A stretch of DNA of 64,000 bases, from assembly GCA_035293985.1 (NCBI GenBank), contig DATGLS010000017.1, forward strand, positions 62,001 through 126,000. The letters run 5' to 3'. Each line of letters starts with the position of its first letter. The first letter of the stretch is position 1. The position numbers were made by a program, and so were the translations under genes. Under the pieces are notes generated by a model. It was not told where the DNA came from. It ran no database searches and saw only the letters and a list, made by a program, of their open reading frames with translations. The stretch comes from JAVDCA01 sp035293985. GTDB lineage: Bacteria; Pseudomonadota; Alphaproteobacteria; Rhizobiales; Xanthobacteraceae. Shown here one piece after another: positions 7,979 to 16,504 of the stretch.

Positions 7979-9640
7979 ATGGATCAGCCTCGCACCGAAG
8001 GCTTGTCAAGCGACGAACCGCAGTTTGCGGCAAACGCAGACAATTCTCGTCCCGACGATCCACCGCGCGGATCGGCGTTGGGCCCGTTTCGCCGCTCCGC
8101 CTTCACGGTGATCTGGGGCGCGAGTCTCGCGTCGAACCTCGGCACCTGGATGTACGCGGCGGCCTCCGGCTGGCTGATGACCGGGCTCAATCCCGATCCG
8201 CTGATCGTCTCGCTGGTCCAGGTCGCTTCGAGCCTGCCGATCTTCCTCGTCGCGATTCCGGCCGGCGCGCTCGCCGACATCGTCGACCGCCGACGCTTTC
8301 TCATCGCCGGCGAGATCGCCAATACGGCGATCGCGGCAGCTTTCGCGGTGCTGGTGACGCTCGGCCTCGTCACGGCGCCGATCCTGCTCCTCTTCACCTT
8401 CCTGATCGCCGCGTTCGGCGCGCTCACGGCGCCGGCCTGGCAGGCGGTGACGCCGCAGCTCGTTCCCCAACAGGATCTGCCCGCCGCGATCGCGCTCAAC
8501 ACCATCGGGTTCAATCTCAGCCGCGCCGTCGGCCCGGCGCTCGGCGGCGCGCTCGCCGCAGCGTTCGGCATCGCGGCGCCGTTCTGGGTCAATGCGGCGA
8601 GCAATCTCGGCATCAATGGCGCCCTCCAATGGTGGTGCCCGCCGCAGCCGGCCGGCAGCCGTTTGCCGGCGGAACGCTTCACGGGCGCGATCCGCAGCGG
8701 CTTTCGCTATGCGCGCTACAATGCGCACCTGCGCGCGACCTTCGTCCGCGCGGTCGGCTTTTTCGTCTTCGCCAGCGCCTATTGGGCGCTGCTGCCGCTG
8801 ATCGCGCGCGACCGCATCGCGGGCGGGCCGGAGACCTACGGCCTATTGCTCGGCGCGATCGGCGTGGGTGCGATCATCGGGGCCGTCGGGCTGCCGCGCG
8901 CGAAGGAGCGCTTCGGCGCCAATCGGGTCGTGGTCGCCGGCACGCTCGGCACCGCGCTCGCGCTCGTGCTCTTCGGCCTCGCGCGCAACAGCGCAACCTC
9001 GCTCGCGGCGAGCCTCCTCGCCGGCGCCGGCTGGATCGTCGTGCTCGCGAGCCTCAACGTGTCGGCGCAGGTGGCGCTGCCCGAATGGGTGCGGGCGCGC
9101 GGGCTTGCGGTCTTCATGACGGTCTATTTCGGCGCGCACACTGCCGGCAGCGCGCTGTGGGGACAGGTCGCAGCGCTGTGGGGCCTGCCGCTTGCGCATT
9201 TCATCGCCGCGGCCGGAATCCTGGTCGCGATCCCGCTCACCTCGCGCTGGCGCCTGCAGACGAGCGACAATGTCGATCTCACGCCGTCGCTGCACTGGGC
9301 GGCGCCGGTGGTGAGCGGCGAGATCGCGCAGGATCGCGGGCCGGTGCTGGTGACGGTCGAGTACCGCATCGATCCGGCCAAGCGCGATGCCTTCCTCGCC
9401 GCCCTCGATGAGCTCGGCCGCGAGCGCCGCCGCGACGGCGCCTATCGCTGGGGCGTGTTCGAGGACGCCGCCGATCCGGCGCGGCTCGTCGAGACGTTCC
9501 TGGTCGAGTCGTGGCTCGAGCACATGCGTCAGCACCAGCGCGTCACCAATGCGGATCGAGTGATGCAGGCGCAAGTGCAGCGCTTCCAGGTCGCCGGCGA
9601 GCCCAAGGTCACGCACATGATCGCGGCCGAGCGCGCGTAA
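7979..9640 (+). CDS. MFS transporter (DUF894/enterobactin-exporter type) with C-terminal monooxygenase-like domain
   Basis: 553 residues. The first ~430 are a 12-helix major facilitator of the DUF894/EntS-like group (FTVIWGASLASNLGTWM near the start; ALADIVDRRRFLIAGE is the cytoplasmic loop 2-3 motif). The last ~110 form a soluble domain, VLVTVEYRIDPAKRDAFLAAL ... WGVFEDAADPARLVETFLVESW, matching the antibiotic-biosynthesis-monooxygenase (ABM, dimeric alpha-beta barrel) pattern. The pairing suggests export of a small molecule that the ABM domain may bind or modify. The start at 7979 is the ATG nearest the first helix. A strong hairpin follows the stop. It is divergent from the flavoprotein, so co-regulation from the shared spacer is possible. 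Confidence 0.88.
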   Translation: MDQPRTEGLSSDEPQFAANADNSRPDDPPRGSALGPFRRSAFTVIWGASLASNLGTWMYAAASGWLMTGLNPDPLIVSLVQVASSLPIFLVAIPAGALADIVDRRRFLIAGEIANTAIAAAFAVLVTLGLVTAPILLLFTFLIAAFGALTAPAWQAVTPQLVPQQDLPAAIALNTIGFNLSRAVGPALGGALAAAFGIAAPFWVNAASNLGINGALQWWCPPQPAGSRLPAERFTGAIRSGFRYARYNAHLRATFVRAVGFFVFASAYWALLPLIARDRIAGGPETYGLLLGAIGVGAIIGAVGLPRAKERFGANRVVVAGTLGTALALVLFGLARNSATSLAASLLAGAGWIVVLASLNVSAQVALPEWVRARGLAVFMTVYFGAHTAGSALWGQVAALWGLPLAHFIAAAGILVAIPLTSRWRLQTSDNVDLTPSLHWAAPVVSGEIAQDRGPVLVTVEYRIDPAKRDAFLAALDELGRERRRDGAYRWGVFEDAADPARLVETFLVESWLEHMRQHQRVTNADRVMQAQVQRFQVAGEPKVTHMIAAERA

Positions 9641-9657
9641 GCCTGCCCCAAAACGAA

Positions 9658-9687
9658 CGATGGGCCGAGCTTGCGCCCGGCCCATCG
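9658..9687 (+). terminator. hairpin after MFS gene
   Basis: Perfect 10-bp stem cgatgggccg / cggcccatcg with a 10-nt loop, 18 bp past the MFS stop codon. There is no clear T-run, so it may be a weak intrinsic terminator or an RNA-stabilising stem. Confidence 0.65.
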
Positions 9688-10003
9688 TGTCCTGACACCG
9701 GGTGGATGGGGGACCGGAATCAGAACTGGCGGTGGTGGCGAACGGCGCGAGCCGTCTGCCATGCGACTCACCGTAGGACATGACGCCTGGTGAATGCTTG
9801 GGCTGGAGGGAACAGGGACATGGACTCCAAGGAACGAAGGCTTTTTGGTCTATCGGAATTGCAATCGGGCAACAGTTAGGCCTCGCCCCCCTCACGAAGC
9901 CGGGTTCGGCAACGTTGAAATCATTGCTATTATCCCAGTTGGGTGACGCTGCCAAAATTGGTCATCGTTGGGGGTGGCGGCAGGCGACACGGGAGACTGG
10001 CCC
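9688..10003. other. 316-bp non-coding spacer
   Basis: Between the MFS terminator and the amidohydrolase. It is less GC-rich than its surroundings, especially 9840-9965. It presumably holds the amidohydrolase promoter, although no clean -35/-10 pair is convincing. A 79-codon reading frame (9780-10019) overlaps the next gene's start, has unconvincing composition and is not called. Confidence 0.5.
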
Positions 10004-11158
10004 ATGGCATTCGATCTGATCCTCAAGGGTGGGCGGATCATCGATCCCTCGCAGAAGCTCGACCAGATCGGCGATATCGGCTTTGCCGGCGGCAAGGTGG
10101 CGAAGATCGCGACGCGGCTCGAACCGGATGCGGCGACTGACGTTCGCAATGTCGCCGGCCGTATCATTGTACCAGGCCTTATCGACCTACACACACACGT
10201 CTATTGGGGCGGCACATCGCTCGGCATCGACGCAGAGGAATTCTGCCGGACGAGCGGCGTCACCACCGCAATCGACACCGGCAGCGCCGGCGCCGGCAAT
10301 TTCGCGGGCTTCCGCAAGCACGTGATCGAGCCTTCCGCGGTGCGCATCCTCGCCTATCTGCATGTCTCGTTCGCGGGCATCTTCGCGTTCTCCAAAACCG
10401 TGATGGTGGGCGAGAGCGAGGAGCTGCGGCTGATGGCGCCGGCCGAGGCGGTCGCAGTCGCCGACGCCAACCGCGACGTGATCATCGGCATCAAGGTGCG
10501 GGTCGGCCGCCACGCCAGCGGCACGTCCGGCACGGCGCCGCTCGACATCGCGCTGCAGGCGGCGAACGAGTCGGGGCTGCCGCTGATGTGTCACATCGAT
10601 TTTCCGCCGCCGAGCTACGAGGAGGTGGTCGAGCGTCTGCGCCCGGGCGACGTGCTCACCCATGCGTTCCGCCCGTTCCCCAACACGGCGCTCGACCCGC
10701 AGGGCCGCGTCAAGGCCGTGGTGCGGCGCGCGCGCGAGCGCGGCGTGCTGTTCGACATCGGCCACGGCAAGGGCTCGTTCGCGTTCAAGACCGCGCGCGG
10801 CATGCTGGCGAACGGCTTCTATCCGGACACGATCTCGTCCGACGTGCACGCGCTGTGCATCGAGGGGCCGGCCTTCGACCAGGTCACCACGCTGTCGAAA
10901 TTCCTGTGCCTCGGCATGCCGCTCAACGACGTGATCGCGGCGACGACCGTCAACGCCGCGATGGCGCTCAAGCGGCCCGAGCTCGGCAGCTTCAAGCCGG
11001 GCTGCGTCGGCGATGCCACCGCGCTGTCGATCAAGGAAGGGCAGTTCGACTATGTCGACGTCGTCGGCGAGCACATGATCGGCGACAAGCGCATCGTGTC
11101 GGAGGGCGTGGCGATCGCCGGCAAGTGGTGGCACCCGACGGGCGGGTTCAAGAGCTGA
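10004..11158 (+). CDS. amidohydrolase / deacetylase-family metalloenzyme (dihydroorotase-like)
   Basis: 384 residues. Metal-dependent hydrolase of the amidohydrolase superfamily, the branch annotated as amidohydrolase/deacetylase family metallohydrolase. Expected metal-site residues are all visible: GLIDLHTHVYWGG (HxH, residues ~60-66), GIKVRVG (candidate carbamylated Lys), MCHIDFPPP and LTHAFRPF (His ligands), and SSDVHALC (catalytic Asp). ATG 10004 gives the typical MAFDLILKGGRIIDP start; the in-frame ATG at 9968 would add an unrelated tail. It is not closely spaced with other plus-strand genes, and a Bug receptor is convergent downstream. Substrates in this family are N-acyl or cyclic amides; the true one is unknown. 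Confidence 0.88.
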   Translation: MAFDLILKGGRIIDPSQKLDQIGDIGFAGGKVAKIATRLEPDAATDVRNVAGRIIVPGLIDLHTHVYWGGTSLGIDAEEFCRTSGVTTAIDTGSAGAGNFAGFRKHVIEPSAVRILAYLHVSFAGIFAFSKTVMVGESEELRLMAPAEAVAVADANRDVIIGIKVRVGRHASGTSGTAPLDIALQAANESGLPLMCHIDFPPPSYEEVVERLRPGDVLTHAFRPFPNTALDPQGRVKAVVRRARERGVLFDIGHGKGSFAFKTARGMLANGFYPDTISSDVHALCIEGPAFDQVTTLSKFLCLGMPLNDVIAATTVNAAMALKRPELGSFKPGCVGDATALSIKEGQFDYVDVVGEHMIGDKRIVSEGVAIAGKWWHPTGGFKS

Positions 11159-11184
11159 GCCGCCTTCAAGAGCTGATCCGAGCA

Positions 11185-11335
11185 AATCGAGACCTCCTGG
11201 TGAGGAGCGCAGTCGCTTTTGCGGCCGCGCGTCTCGAACCATGGGCAGCGAGGAAAGCGCACCGCGTGTGCGCGCGGCCCATCTTTCGAGACGCCTCGCG
11301 CGAACGCGCGCGACCCCCCGAGGATGACGAGTCTT
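11185..11335. repeat. imperfect palindromic repeat between convergent genes
   Basis: Contains cgcgcgtctcgaacc and its partner tttcgagacgc, with outer arms tggtgaggagcgc and gcgcgacccccc(g)agg. I recognise it as a degenerate member of an intergenic repeat common in Bradyrhizobium-type genomes (ending 'gaggatgacgag'). It occupies the 208-bp gap between the amidohydrolase and Bug genes. Confidence 0.6.
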
Positions 11336-11366
11336 TTATTGCGCGCTGCTCCAGCGTTGTTGCGCG

Positions 11367-12335
11367 CTACTCCATCTTCGCGCCCGACTCCTTGATCACG
11401 GCGGCCCATTTCGGGATTTCGCGCTTGATGTAGGCGGCGAACTCGGCGGGCGAGTCGCCGCCGACCTCGACGCCGAGGTCGGCCAGGCGCTTGCGCGTGC
11501 CGGGGTCGGCGAGCGCCGCGATGGTGGCGCGGTGCAGCGTCTCGATGACGTCCGGCGGCGTACCCGCAGGCGCGACGAGGCCGTGCCAGGTGGTGGCGTC
11601 GAAGCCGGGCAGCGTCTCGGCGACGGTCGGCAGATCGGGCAGCAGGGAGAAGCGCTTCTCGGTCGTCACCGCCAGTGGTCGGACGAGGCCGGCGCGGATG
11701 TGGCCCATCACCGAGGCGGAAGTCGCGAACATCACCTGCACGCGGCCGGCGATCACGTCCTGCAGCGCCGGGGCGGCGCCCTTGTAGTTGATGCCGACGA
11801 TGTCGACCTGGGCGTCGTGCTTGAACAGCTCGGCGGAGAGATGCGCGGCGGCGCCGAAGCCGGAATTGCCGTAGTTGAGCTTGCCGGGCTCTTTCTTCGC
11901 CAGCGCGATCAGCTCGGCGACCGAGTGCGCCGGCACGCTCGGATTGACGACGAGGATGTTCGGCTGGGTGCCGACCATGCTGATCGGCGCGAAGTCGCGG
12001 GCGCCGTCGTATTTGAGATTCTTGAACAGGCTGGCGTTGGTCGAGAGGATGCCGTTGTTGCCCATCAGCAGCACGTAGCCGTCGGGCGTCGCGTGCGCGA
12101 CATATTCGGCCGCGATGTTGCCCGAGCCGCCGGGCCGGTTCTCGATGACGACGGGCTGGTGGAGGATCTTCTCGAGCTCGCCACCGACGATGCGGGAGAG
12201 CACGTCGCTCGGGCCGCCGGGCGTGAAGGCGACGACGAGCGTGACGGGGTGGGCGGGGTAGTCGGCGGCGCGAGCGGTGGATGCGAGGCAAAGAGCGGCG
12301 AAGACGCTTATGAGCGCGGCGAGCTTCTTGAGCAT
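11367..12335 (-). CDS. Bug (TctC-family) tripartite tricarboxylate transporter receptor
   Basis: 322 residues with a clear signal peptide (LAALISVFAALCLASTARA, cleavage near residue 23). Bug family hallmarks are YPAHPVTLVVAFTPGGPSD near the N-terminus, VVIENRPGGSGNIAAEYVA, and LLPDLPTVAETLPGFDA. It is expected to bind an organic acid in the periplasm; no TctA or TctB permease is nearby. ATG 12335 is the natural start. A longer frame exists upstream, but its first 33 codons translate the palindromic repeat 12354-12439. It lies 112 bp downstream of the peptide-transporter permease genes on the same strand, with the repeat between. Confidence 0.93.
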   Translation of the reverse strand: MLKKLAALISVFAALCLASTARAADYPAHPVTLVVAFTPGGPSDVLSRIVGGELEKILHQPVVIENRPGGSGNIAAEYVAHATPDGYVLLMGNNGILSTNASLFKNLKYDGARDFAPISMVGTQPNILVVNPSVPAHSVAELIALAKKEPGKLNYGNSGFGAAAHLSAELFKHDAQVDIVGINYKGAAPALQDVIAGRVQVMFATSASVMGHIRAGLVRPLAVTTEKRFSLLPDLPTVAETLPGFDATTWHGLVAPAGTPPDVIETLHRATIAALADPGTRKRLADLGVEVGGDSPAEFAAYIKREIPKWAAVIKESGAKME

Positions 12336-12353
12336 GTGAGTTCCCGGCATTTC

Positions 12354-12439
12354 GTCGTGGCCGGGCTTGTCCCGGCCATCCACGTCTTTGCCGGCACTTA
12401 ATAAGACGTGGATGCCGGGGACAAGCCCGGGCATGACGA
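12354..12439. repeat. tcatgcccggg palindromic repeat (copy 2)
   Basis: Arms tcgtggccgggcttgtcc and ggacaagcccgggcatgacga with inner ccacgtct / agacgtgg. It separates the dppC-like permease from the Bug receptor gene. Confidence 0.88.
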
Positions 12440-12447
12440 ATTCAGCC

Positions 12448-13335
12448 CTATCGTTCGCGTGGGTCCAGCGCGTCGCGCAGGCCGTCGCCGAGGAGGTTGA
12501 AGGACATCACGGTGAGGAAGATCGCGAGGCCTGGCCATAGCGCCATCCAGGGGGCGTTGCTCAGGAAGCGCTGCGCGGCGTTGAGCATGCTGCCCCAGGA
12601 CGGATCGGGCGGCTGCTGGCCGAGGCCGAGGAAAGACAGGCTCGCCTCGGCGATGATGGCGGCGGCGATCGACAGCGAGGCCTGCACGGCGAGCGGCGGC
12701 AGGATGTTGGGCAAGATATGCACCAGGGCGATGCGCCAGCGCGGATTGCCGACCGCGCGTGCCGCCTCGACATAGTCCTCGACCTTGACGGCCATGACCT
12801 GGCCGCGGGTGAGGCGCAGGAAGACCGGCGTGGTGGCAACGCCGATCGCGATCATGGCGTCGCCGAGGCTTGGTCCCAAGAATGCCGCGAGCGCGATCGC
12901 GAGGATCAGGTAGGGACAGGCGAGCATGGCGTCGGTGAGCCGCGACAGCAGCGCATCGACGAAGCCGCCGAGATAACCGGCGGTGAGGCCGAGCGGCACG
13001 CCGATGCCGAGCGCGATACAGACCGAGATGACGCCGGCGAGCAGCGAGGCGCGCGCGCCGAAGATCACGCGCGCGAGAATGTCGCGCCCGACCTCGTCGG
13101 TGCCGAACCAGTGCAGCCACGACGGCGGCTTGCGCACCGACGTCCAGCCCTGCGCGGCGGGATCGTAGGGCGCGATCAGCGGCGCGAGCACGGCGACGGC
13201 GACGAACAGCACGATGATGGCGAGGCCGATCAGCGCGCCCTTGCGCCGCACGAGGCGGCGGAGCGCACGGCGCGCCGGGCTCTCGATCGTCGCCGCATCG
13301 CGGGCGAGTGCGGGGTCGAAGGCCACGTCGGCCAT
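12448..13335 (-). CDS. peptide ABC transporter permease, DppC/OppC type
   Basis: 295 residues. It has the N-terminal OppC helix (LIGLAIIVLFVAVAVLAPLIAPYDP), then HWFGTDEVGRDILARVIFGARASL, the signature after the first periplasmic loop. The EAA-type loop EAARAVGNPRWRIALVHILPNI contacts the ATPases. It pairs with the DppB-like permease 38 bp upstream and the DppD/DppF-like ATPases further upstream. Import of di- or oligopeptides, glutathione or a similar compound is expected. The family is certain; the substrate is inferred from neighbours (gamma-glutamyltransferase). Confidence 0.93.
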   Translation of the reverse strand: MADVAFDPALARDAATIESPARRALRRLVRRKGALIGLAIIVLFVAVAVLAPLIAPYDPAAQGWTSVRKPPSWLHWFGTDEVGRDILARVIFGARASLLAGVISVCIALGIGVPLGLTAGYLGGFVDALLSRLTDAMLACPYLILAIALAAFLGPSLGDAMIAIGVATTPVFLRLTRGQVMAVKVEDYVEAARAVGNPRWRIALVHILPNILPPLAVQASLSIAAAIIAEASLSFLGLGQQPPDPSWGSMLNAAQRFLSNAPWMALWPGLAIFLTVMSFNLLGDGLRDALDPRER

Positions 13336-13373
13336 GGCTCAGCTCATCCTGCGGCGCACGGTGATCTCCGAGA

Positions 13374-14315
13374 TCATGCGCGCAGCCGCGGGTTGACGAC
13401 GACGTAGAGCACGTCGGCGATGAGGTTGAGGAGGATGTAAACGGTCGCGGTGACGAGCACGACGCCCTGCACCACGGCGTAGTCTCGGTTGAACACGGCG
13501 TCGACGATGAGCTTGCCGAAGCCCGGGATGGAGAAGATCTGCTCGGTGAGAACGGCGCCGGAGAGGAACTCGCCGAGCTGGAGCGCCCCGAGCGTGATCA
13601 CCGGCGTCAAGGCGTTGCGCATGGCGTGCTTGAGGATGACGCTGCGCTCGGTCAGGCCCTTGGCGCGCGCGGTGCGGACATAGTCGCTGTTGAGCGCATC
13701 GAGCATGGCGCTGCGGGTGTGGCGCATCAGGATCGCGGCGCTGGCGTTGCCGAGCACGAAGGCCGGCATGATGGTCGAGGCGATGCTGCGCCAGAAGTTC
13801 TCGAATGGGCTGACGTAGCCGGAGGCCGGCAGCCAGTCGAGCTTCACGGCGAACAGGACGATCAGCATGATGCCGAGCCAGAACGTCGGCGTGGAGCGAC
13901 CCCACAGCGCGAGCACGCCCGCGGCATAGTCCCACATGCTGTCCTTCTTCACCGCCGCGAGGACGCCGGTGGTGAGGCCGATCGCGACCGCGAAGATCAT
14001 CGCCATCACGGCAAGCTGCGCGGTGACGGGCAACTTCTCCAGCACGAGGTCGCGCACGCTTTCTTTCATGCGGATCGATTCGCCGAAGTTGCCGTGCAGC
14101 ACGCCGCCGATCCAGGCGACGTATTGCTGCGGCAGCGGCTGGTCGAGGTGATATTGCGCGCGGATCTGCGCGATCACCGCCGGATCGCGCTCCTCGCCCG
14201 CCATCGCCAGCGCCGGATCGCCCGGCAGCAGATGCTGCAGCAGGAAGATCATCACCGACACGAAGAACAGGGTCGGGATGAGCTGCAGGAAGCGGTTGCC
14301 GAGGAAGGTCAGCAT
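13374..14315 (-). CDS. peptide ABC transporter permease, DppB/OppB type
   Basis: 313 residues, six predicted membrane helices. MLTFLGNRFLQLIPTLFFVS and HLLPGDPALAMAG are the typical DppB start. VRTARAKGLTERSVILKHA is the EAA loop, and LTEQIFSIPGFGKLIVDAV is the conserved segment before the last helices. The ATG at 14315 matches the family start; upstream in-frame sequence is repeat DNA. The start lies 7 bp inside the DUF559 gene. Together with the downstream DppC-like gene it forms the membrane channel. Confidence 0.93.
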   Translation of the reverse strand: MLTFLGNRFLQLIPTLFFVSVMIFLLQHLLPGDPALAMAGEERDPAVIAQIRAQYHLDQPLPQQYVAWIGGVLHGNFGESIRMKESVRDLVLEKLPVTAQLAVMAMIFAVAIGLTTGVLAAVKKDSMWDYAAGVLALWGRSTPTFWLGIMLIVLFAVKLDWLPASGYVSPFENFWRSIASTIMPAFVLGNASAAILMRHTRSAMLDALNSDYVRTARAKGLTERSVILKHAMRNALTPVITLGALQLGEFLSGAVLTEQIFSIPGFGKLIVDAVFNRDYAVVQGVVLVTATVYILLNLIADVLYVVVNPRLRA

Positions 14316-14785
14316 GGCTCTCGCTGCCCTCCCCCTTGCTGCTCCCCTTCCCCTGCTTGCTGCTCCCCTCCCCCCGCTCGCGCAGCGAGTGGCGGGGAGG
14401 GGCCGGGGGTGGGGAGCGCCCCACGGCACAATGCCGCGTAGATCGCGTTCATGACGCCGTCGATCTCGGTCAGCACCTCGTTATTGCAGAAACGCAAGAC
14501 CCGATAGCCGCGCGACTCGAGAAAGGCGGTGCGCTCGAGGTCATAGGTTGCCTGACGTATCTCACCGTGTCCGCTTCCGTCGACCTCGATGATCAGACGG
14601 TAGCGATGCGATGCGAAGTCCGCGAAATAGGGACCGATTGAAGCCTGTCTGCGAAAATGACTTTCCTCGATGGGCAAACGACGCAGGTGCCACCAGAGCT
14701 TTTTCTCAGCGTCTGTCATGTCGCGGCGCAGCTCTCTTGCGCGGGCGATGTTGCGATCCGGTGCGTCAGGCATTTGTGGAGCCAC
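14309..14785 (-). CDS. DUF559 (Vsr-like endonuclease fold) protein with repeat-encoded tail
   Basis: 158 residues. Residues ~10-120 are a DUF559 domain: RARELRRDMTDAEKKLWWHLR, FADFASHRYRLIIEVDGSGH (candidate catalytic Asp/Glu-x-Asp) and RVLRFCNNEVL. The fold is related to the Vsr very-short-patch repair endonuclease, but cellular roles of DUF559 proteins are mostly unknown. Residues ~121-158 (Pro/Gly/Gln-rich) are translated straight through the palindromic repeat at 14361-14418 and end only after overlapping the dppB-like start. It sits inside the peptide-transporter operon, between the binding protein and permease genes, with no evident link to transport. It looks like an inserted passenger gene whose own stop was lost to the repeat. 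Confidence 0.82.
   Translation of the reverse strand: MAPQMPDAPDRNIARARELRRDMTDAEKKLWWHLRRLPIEESHFRRQASIGPYFADFASHRYRLIIEVDGSGHGEIRQATYDLERTAFLESRGYRVLRFCNNEVLTEIDGVMNAIYAALCRGALPTPGPSPPLAARAGGGEQQAGEGEQQGGGQREPC
14361..14418. repeat. GC-rich palindromic repeat read through by DUF559 gene
   Basis: tgctcccctccccccgctcg / cgagtggcggggagggg inverted arms; same family as 745-786 and 28795-28847. It is translated as the C-terminal tail of the DUF559 protein. Confidence 0.82.
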
Positions 14786-14836
14786 CCCCCACCCCTAACC
14801 CCTCCCCGCCACGCGCTGCGCGCGCGGGGGGAGGGA
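14783..14836. repeat. GC-rich palindromic repeat, opposite orientation
   Basis: cctccccgccacgcgctgcg / cgcgcggggggaggg; mirror orientation of the unit at 14361-14418. The two copies flank the DUF559 gene, as would be expected if gene and repeats arrived or were mobilised together. Confidence 0.8.
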
Positions 14837-14872
14837 AACCCGGCGGCCGGCGTTTGTGGCGTTCACTTCGGT

Positions 14873-16387
14873 TTACCTCAGCTTCAGCCCGACGACGCGG
14901 ATCATGCCGTCGGGGACCTGTTTGTAGCCTTCGACGCGGGTGCTCACGCCCATCAGGATTTTGCGGTGATAGAGATAGATGATCGGGCTCTGGTCGAGGA
15001 TCAATTTGGTGAGCTTCTCGAACACCGCCTTGCGGGCGGCGAAGTCGCCGACGGTGCGCTCCTCGTTGAGCAGCTTGTCGGCAGCGGGATCGCAGAACTG
15101 GGTGTAATCGAGCGGGCCCTTGCAGATGTAGAAGCTGTAGGCATTGCCGTCGGGGTCGGCGCGCCCGCTCCAGTCGAGCAGGAACGCCTGGTAGGCGCCG
15201 ACTTCGGCCTGCTTGAGCGAGGTGGCGAACTCGGTCACGCGGATCTTCATGTCGATGCCGATGTCCTTGGCCATCGCCTGGATCATCTCGGCGATCGCCT
15301 GGTTCTCGTCGCCCTTCGGTACCATGAAGTCGACGCTGAACGGCGCGGTGACGCCGGCCTGCGCCATCAGTGCCTTGGCTTTGGCGAGGTCGCGCTTCGG
15401 CACCGGGAAGCTCTGCTGATACCAGGGATTCGCCGGGCTGATCCACTGGTTGCCGGGGACGAACTCGCCGTTGAACACCACCTGGTTGATGGCGTCGCGA
15501 TCAATCGCGAGGTTGAGCGCCTCGCGCACCTTGGCGAGACGGCCGAGCGGCGTCGCCTTGGCCTGCGGATTGTCGCCGACATTGATGTCGACGCCCTGGT
15601 AGCCGAGCCACAGCGCGGTCGCGAGCTGCAGCTTCTTGTCGGCGCGGATGTCCTTGATGTCGGTCGCGAGCAGGCGCTCGGCGATGTCGAGACCGCCCGA
15701 CTTGAGACTGGCGAGCCGCACGCTCCCGTCGGTCACCGTCTGGTAGACGATGCGGTCGATATGGATGTTGTCCTTGTTCCAGTAGTCGGCGAACTTCTCC
15801 ACCGTGATGTGGTCCTGCTGCACCCGCTCGACGAACTTGTAGGGGCCGGCGCAGACCGGATGCAGGCCGAACTTGTCGCCCGCGGCCCGCGCGGCATTGG
15901 GCGCCACCATCATGCCGGAACGGTCGGTAAGCTGGGCGATGAGCGGCGCATAGGGCGTCTTGAGGATGAGGCGGATGGTGAGCGGGTCGACCACCTCGAT
16001 GTGGTCGATCGCGGAAATCTCCGACTTGCGGAAGGAGCCCTGCATGGTGAGGTGGCGCTCGAGCGAGTACTTGGCGGCCTCGGCGTCGAAGATCTCGCCG
16101 TCCTGGAACTTGACGCCCGGGCGCAGCTTGATGGTGACGGTCTTGCCGTCCGGCGAGGTCTCGTGCGACAGCGCGAGCTGCGGCACGACGTTGAGATTCT
16201 CGTCGATGTCGAACAGCTTGTCGCAGATCGACGCGAAAACGATGCGCCCCACATAGGTGCGCGCGAGAGTCGGATCGAGGATGTCGGGATCCTCGGCGAG
16301 CCCGATCCGCAGGGTGGTCTGCGCGGCGGCGGTGCCGCAGGCCAATGCGAGAAGCGCGGCCGTTGCCGCAATGCGGAAGAATTTCAT
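14873..16387 (-). CDS. peptide ABC transporter substrate-binding protein (SBP_bac_5)
   Basis: 504 residues. It has a signal peptide (FFRIAATAALLALACGTAAA) followed by TTLRIGLAEDPDILDPTLARTYVGR, the standard DppA/OppA start. LALSHETSPDGKTVTIKLRPGVKFQDGE is the strongest family block. It is the periplasmic receptor for the adjacent ABC system, delivering peptides to the DppB/DppC-like channel. The gene lies between the ATPase genes (upstream) and the permeases (downstream) on the same strand, the latter interrupted by a DUF559 gene. ATG 16387 is directly before the signal peptide. Repeat 16422-16504 separates it from the ATPase genes. Confidence 0.93.
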   Translation of the reverse strand: MKFFRIAATAALLALACGTAAAQTTLRIGLAEDPDILDPTLARTYVGRIVFASICDKLFDIDENLNVVPQLALSHETSPDGKTVTIKLRPGVKFQDGEIFDAEAAKYSLERHLTMQGSFRKSEISAIDHIEVVDPLTIRLILKTPYAPLIAQLTDRSGMMVAPNAARAAGDKFGLHPVCAGPYKFVERVQQDHITVEKFADYWNKDNIHIDRIVYQTVTDGSVRLASLKSGGLDIAERLLATDIKDIRADKKLQLATALWLGYQGVDINVGDNPQAKATPLGRLAKVREALNLAIDRDAINQVVFNGEFVPGNQWISPANPWYQQSFPVPKRDLAKAKALMAQAGVTAPFSVDFMVPKGDENQAIAEMIQAMAKDIGIDMKIRVTEFATSLKQAEVGAYQAFLLDWSGRADPDGNAYSFYICKGPLDYTQFCDPAADKLLNEERTVGDFAARKAVFEKLTKLILDQSPIIYLYHRKILMGVSTRVEGYKQVPDGMIRVVGLKLR

Positions 16388-16421
16388 CGCCGATCCCCTC
16401 GTTCTATTCACCGGCCGGCGC

Positions 16422-16504
16422 GTAGCCCGGATGGAGACGCGAAGCGTCCTAATCCGGGATAGGCCGACCCGGATTACGGCGCTTCGCGCCTCCATCCGGG
16501 CTAC
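16422..16504. repeat. gtagcccgga palindromic repeat (copy 1)
   Basis: Perfect 14-bp terminal arms gtagcccggatgga / tccatccgggctac with aatccgg inner arms. A diverged relative is at 43690-43770. Its right end supplies the TAG stop of the DppF-like gene. Confidence 0.9.

Noticed and set aside
6190..9411. 1073-codon open frame on the plus strand
   Set aside because: Spans the antisense of the flavoprotein and a wrong frame of the MFS gene; low-information composition and no motif.
9780..10019. 79-codon frame in the spacer before the amidohydrolase
   Set aside because: Overlaps the next gene's start, no convincing ribosome-binding site, no family resemblance.
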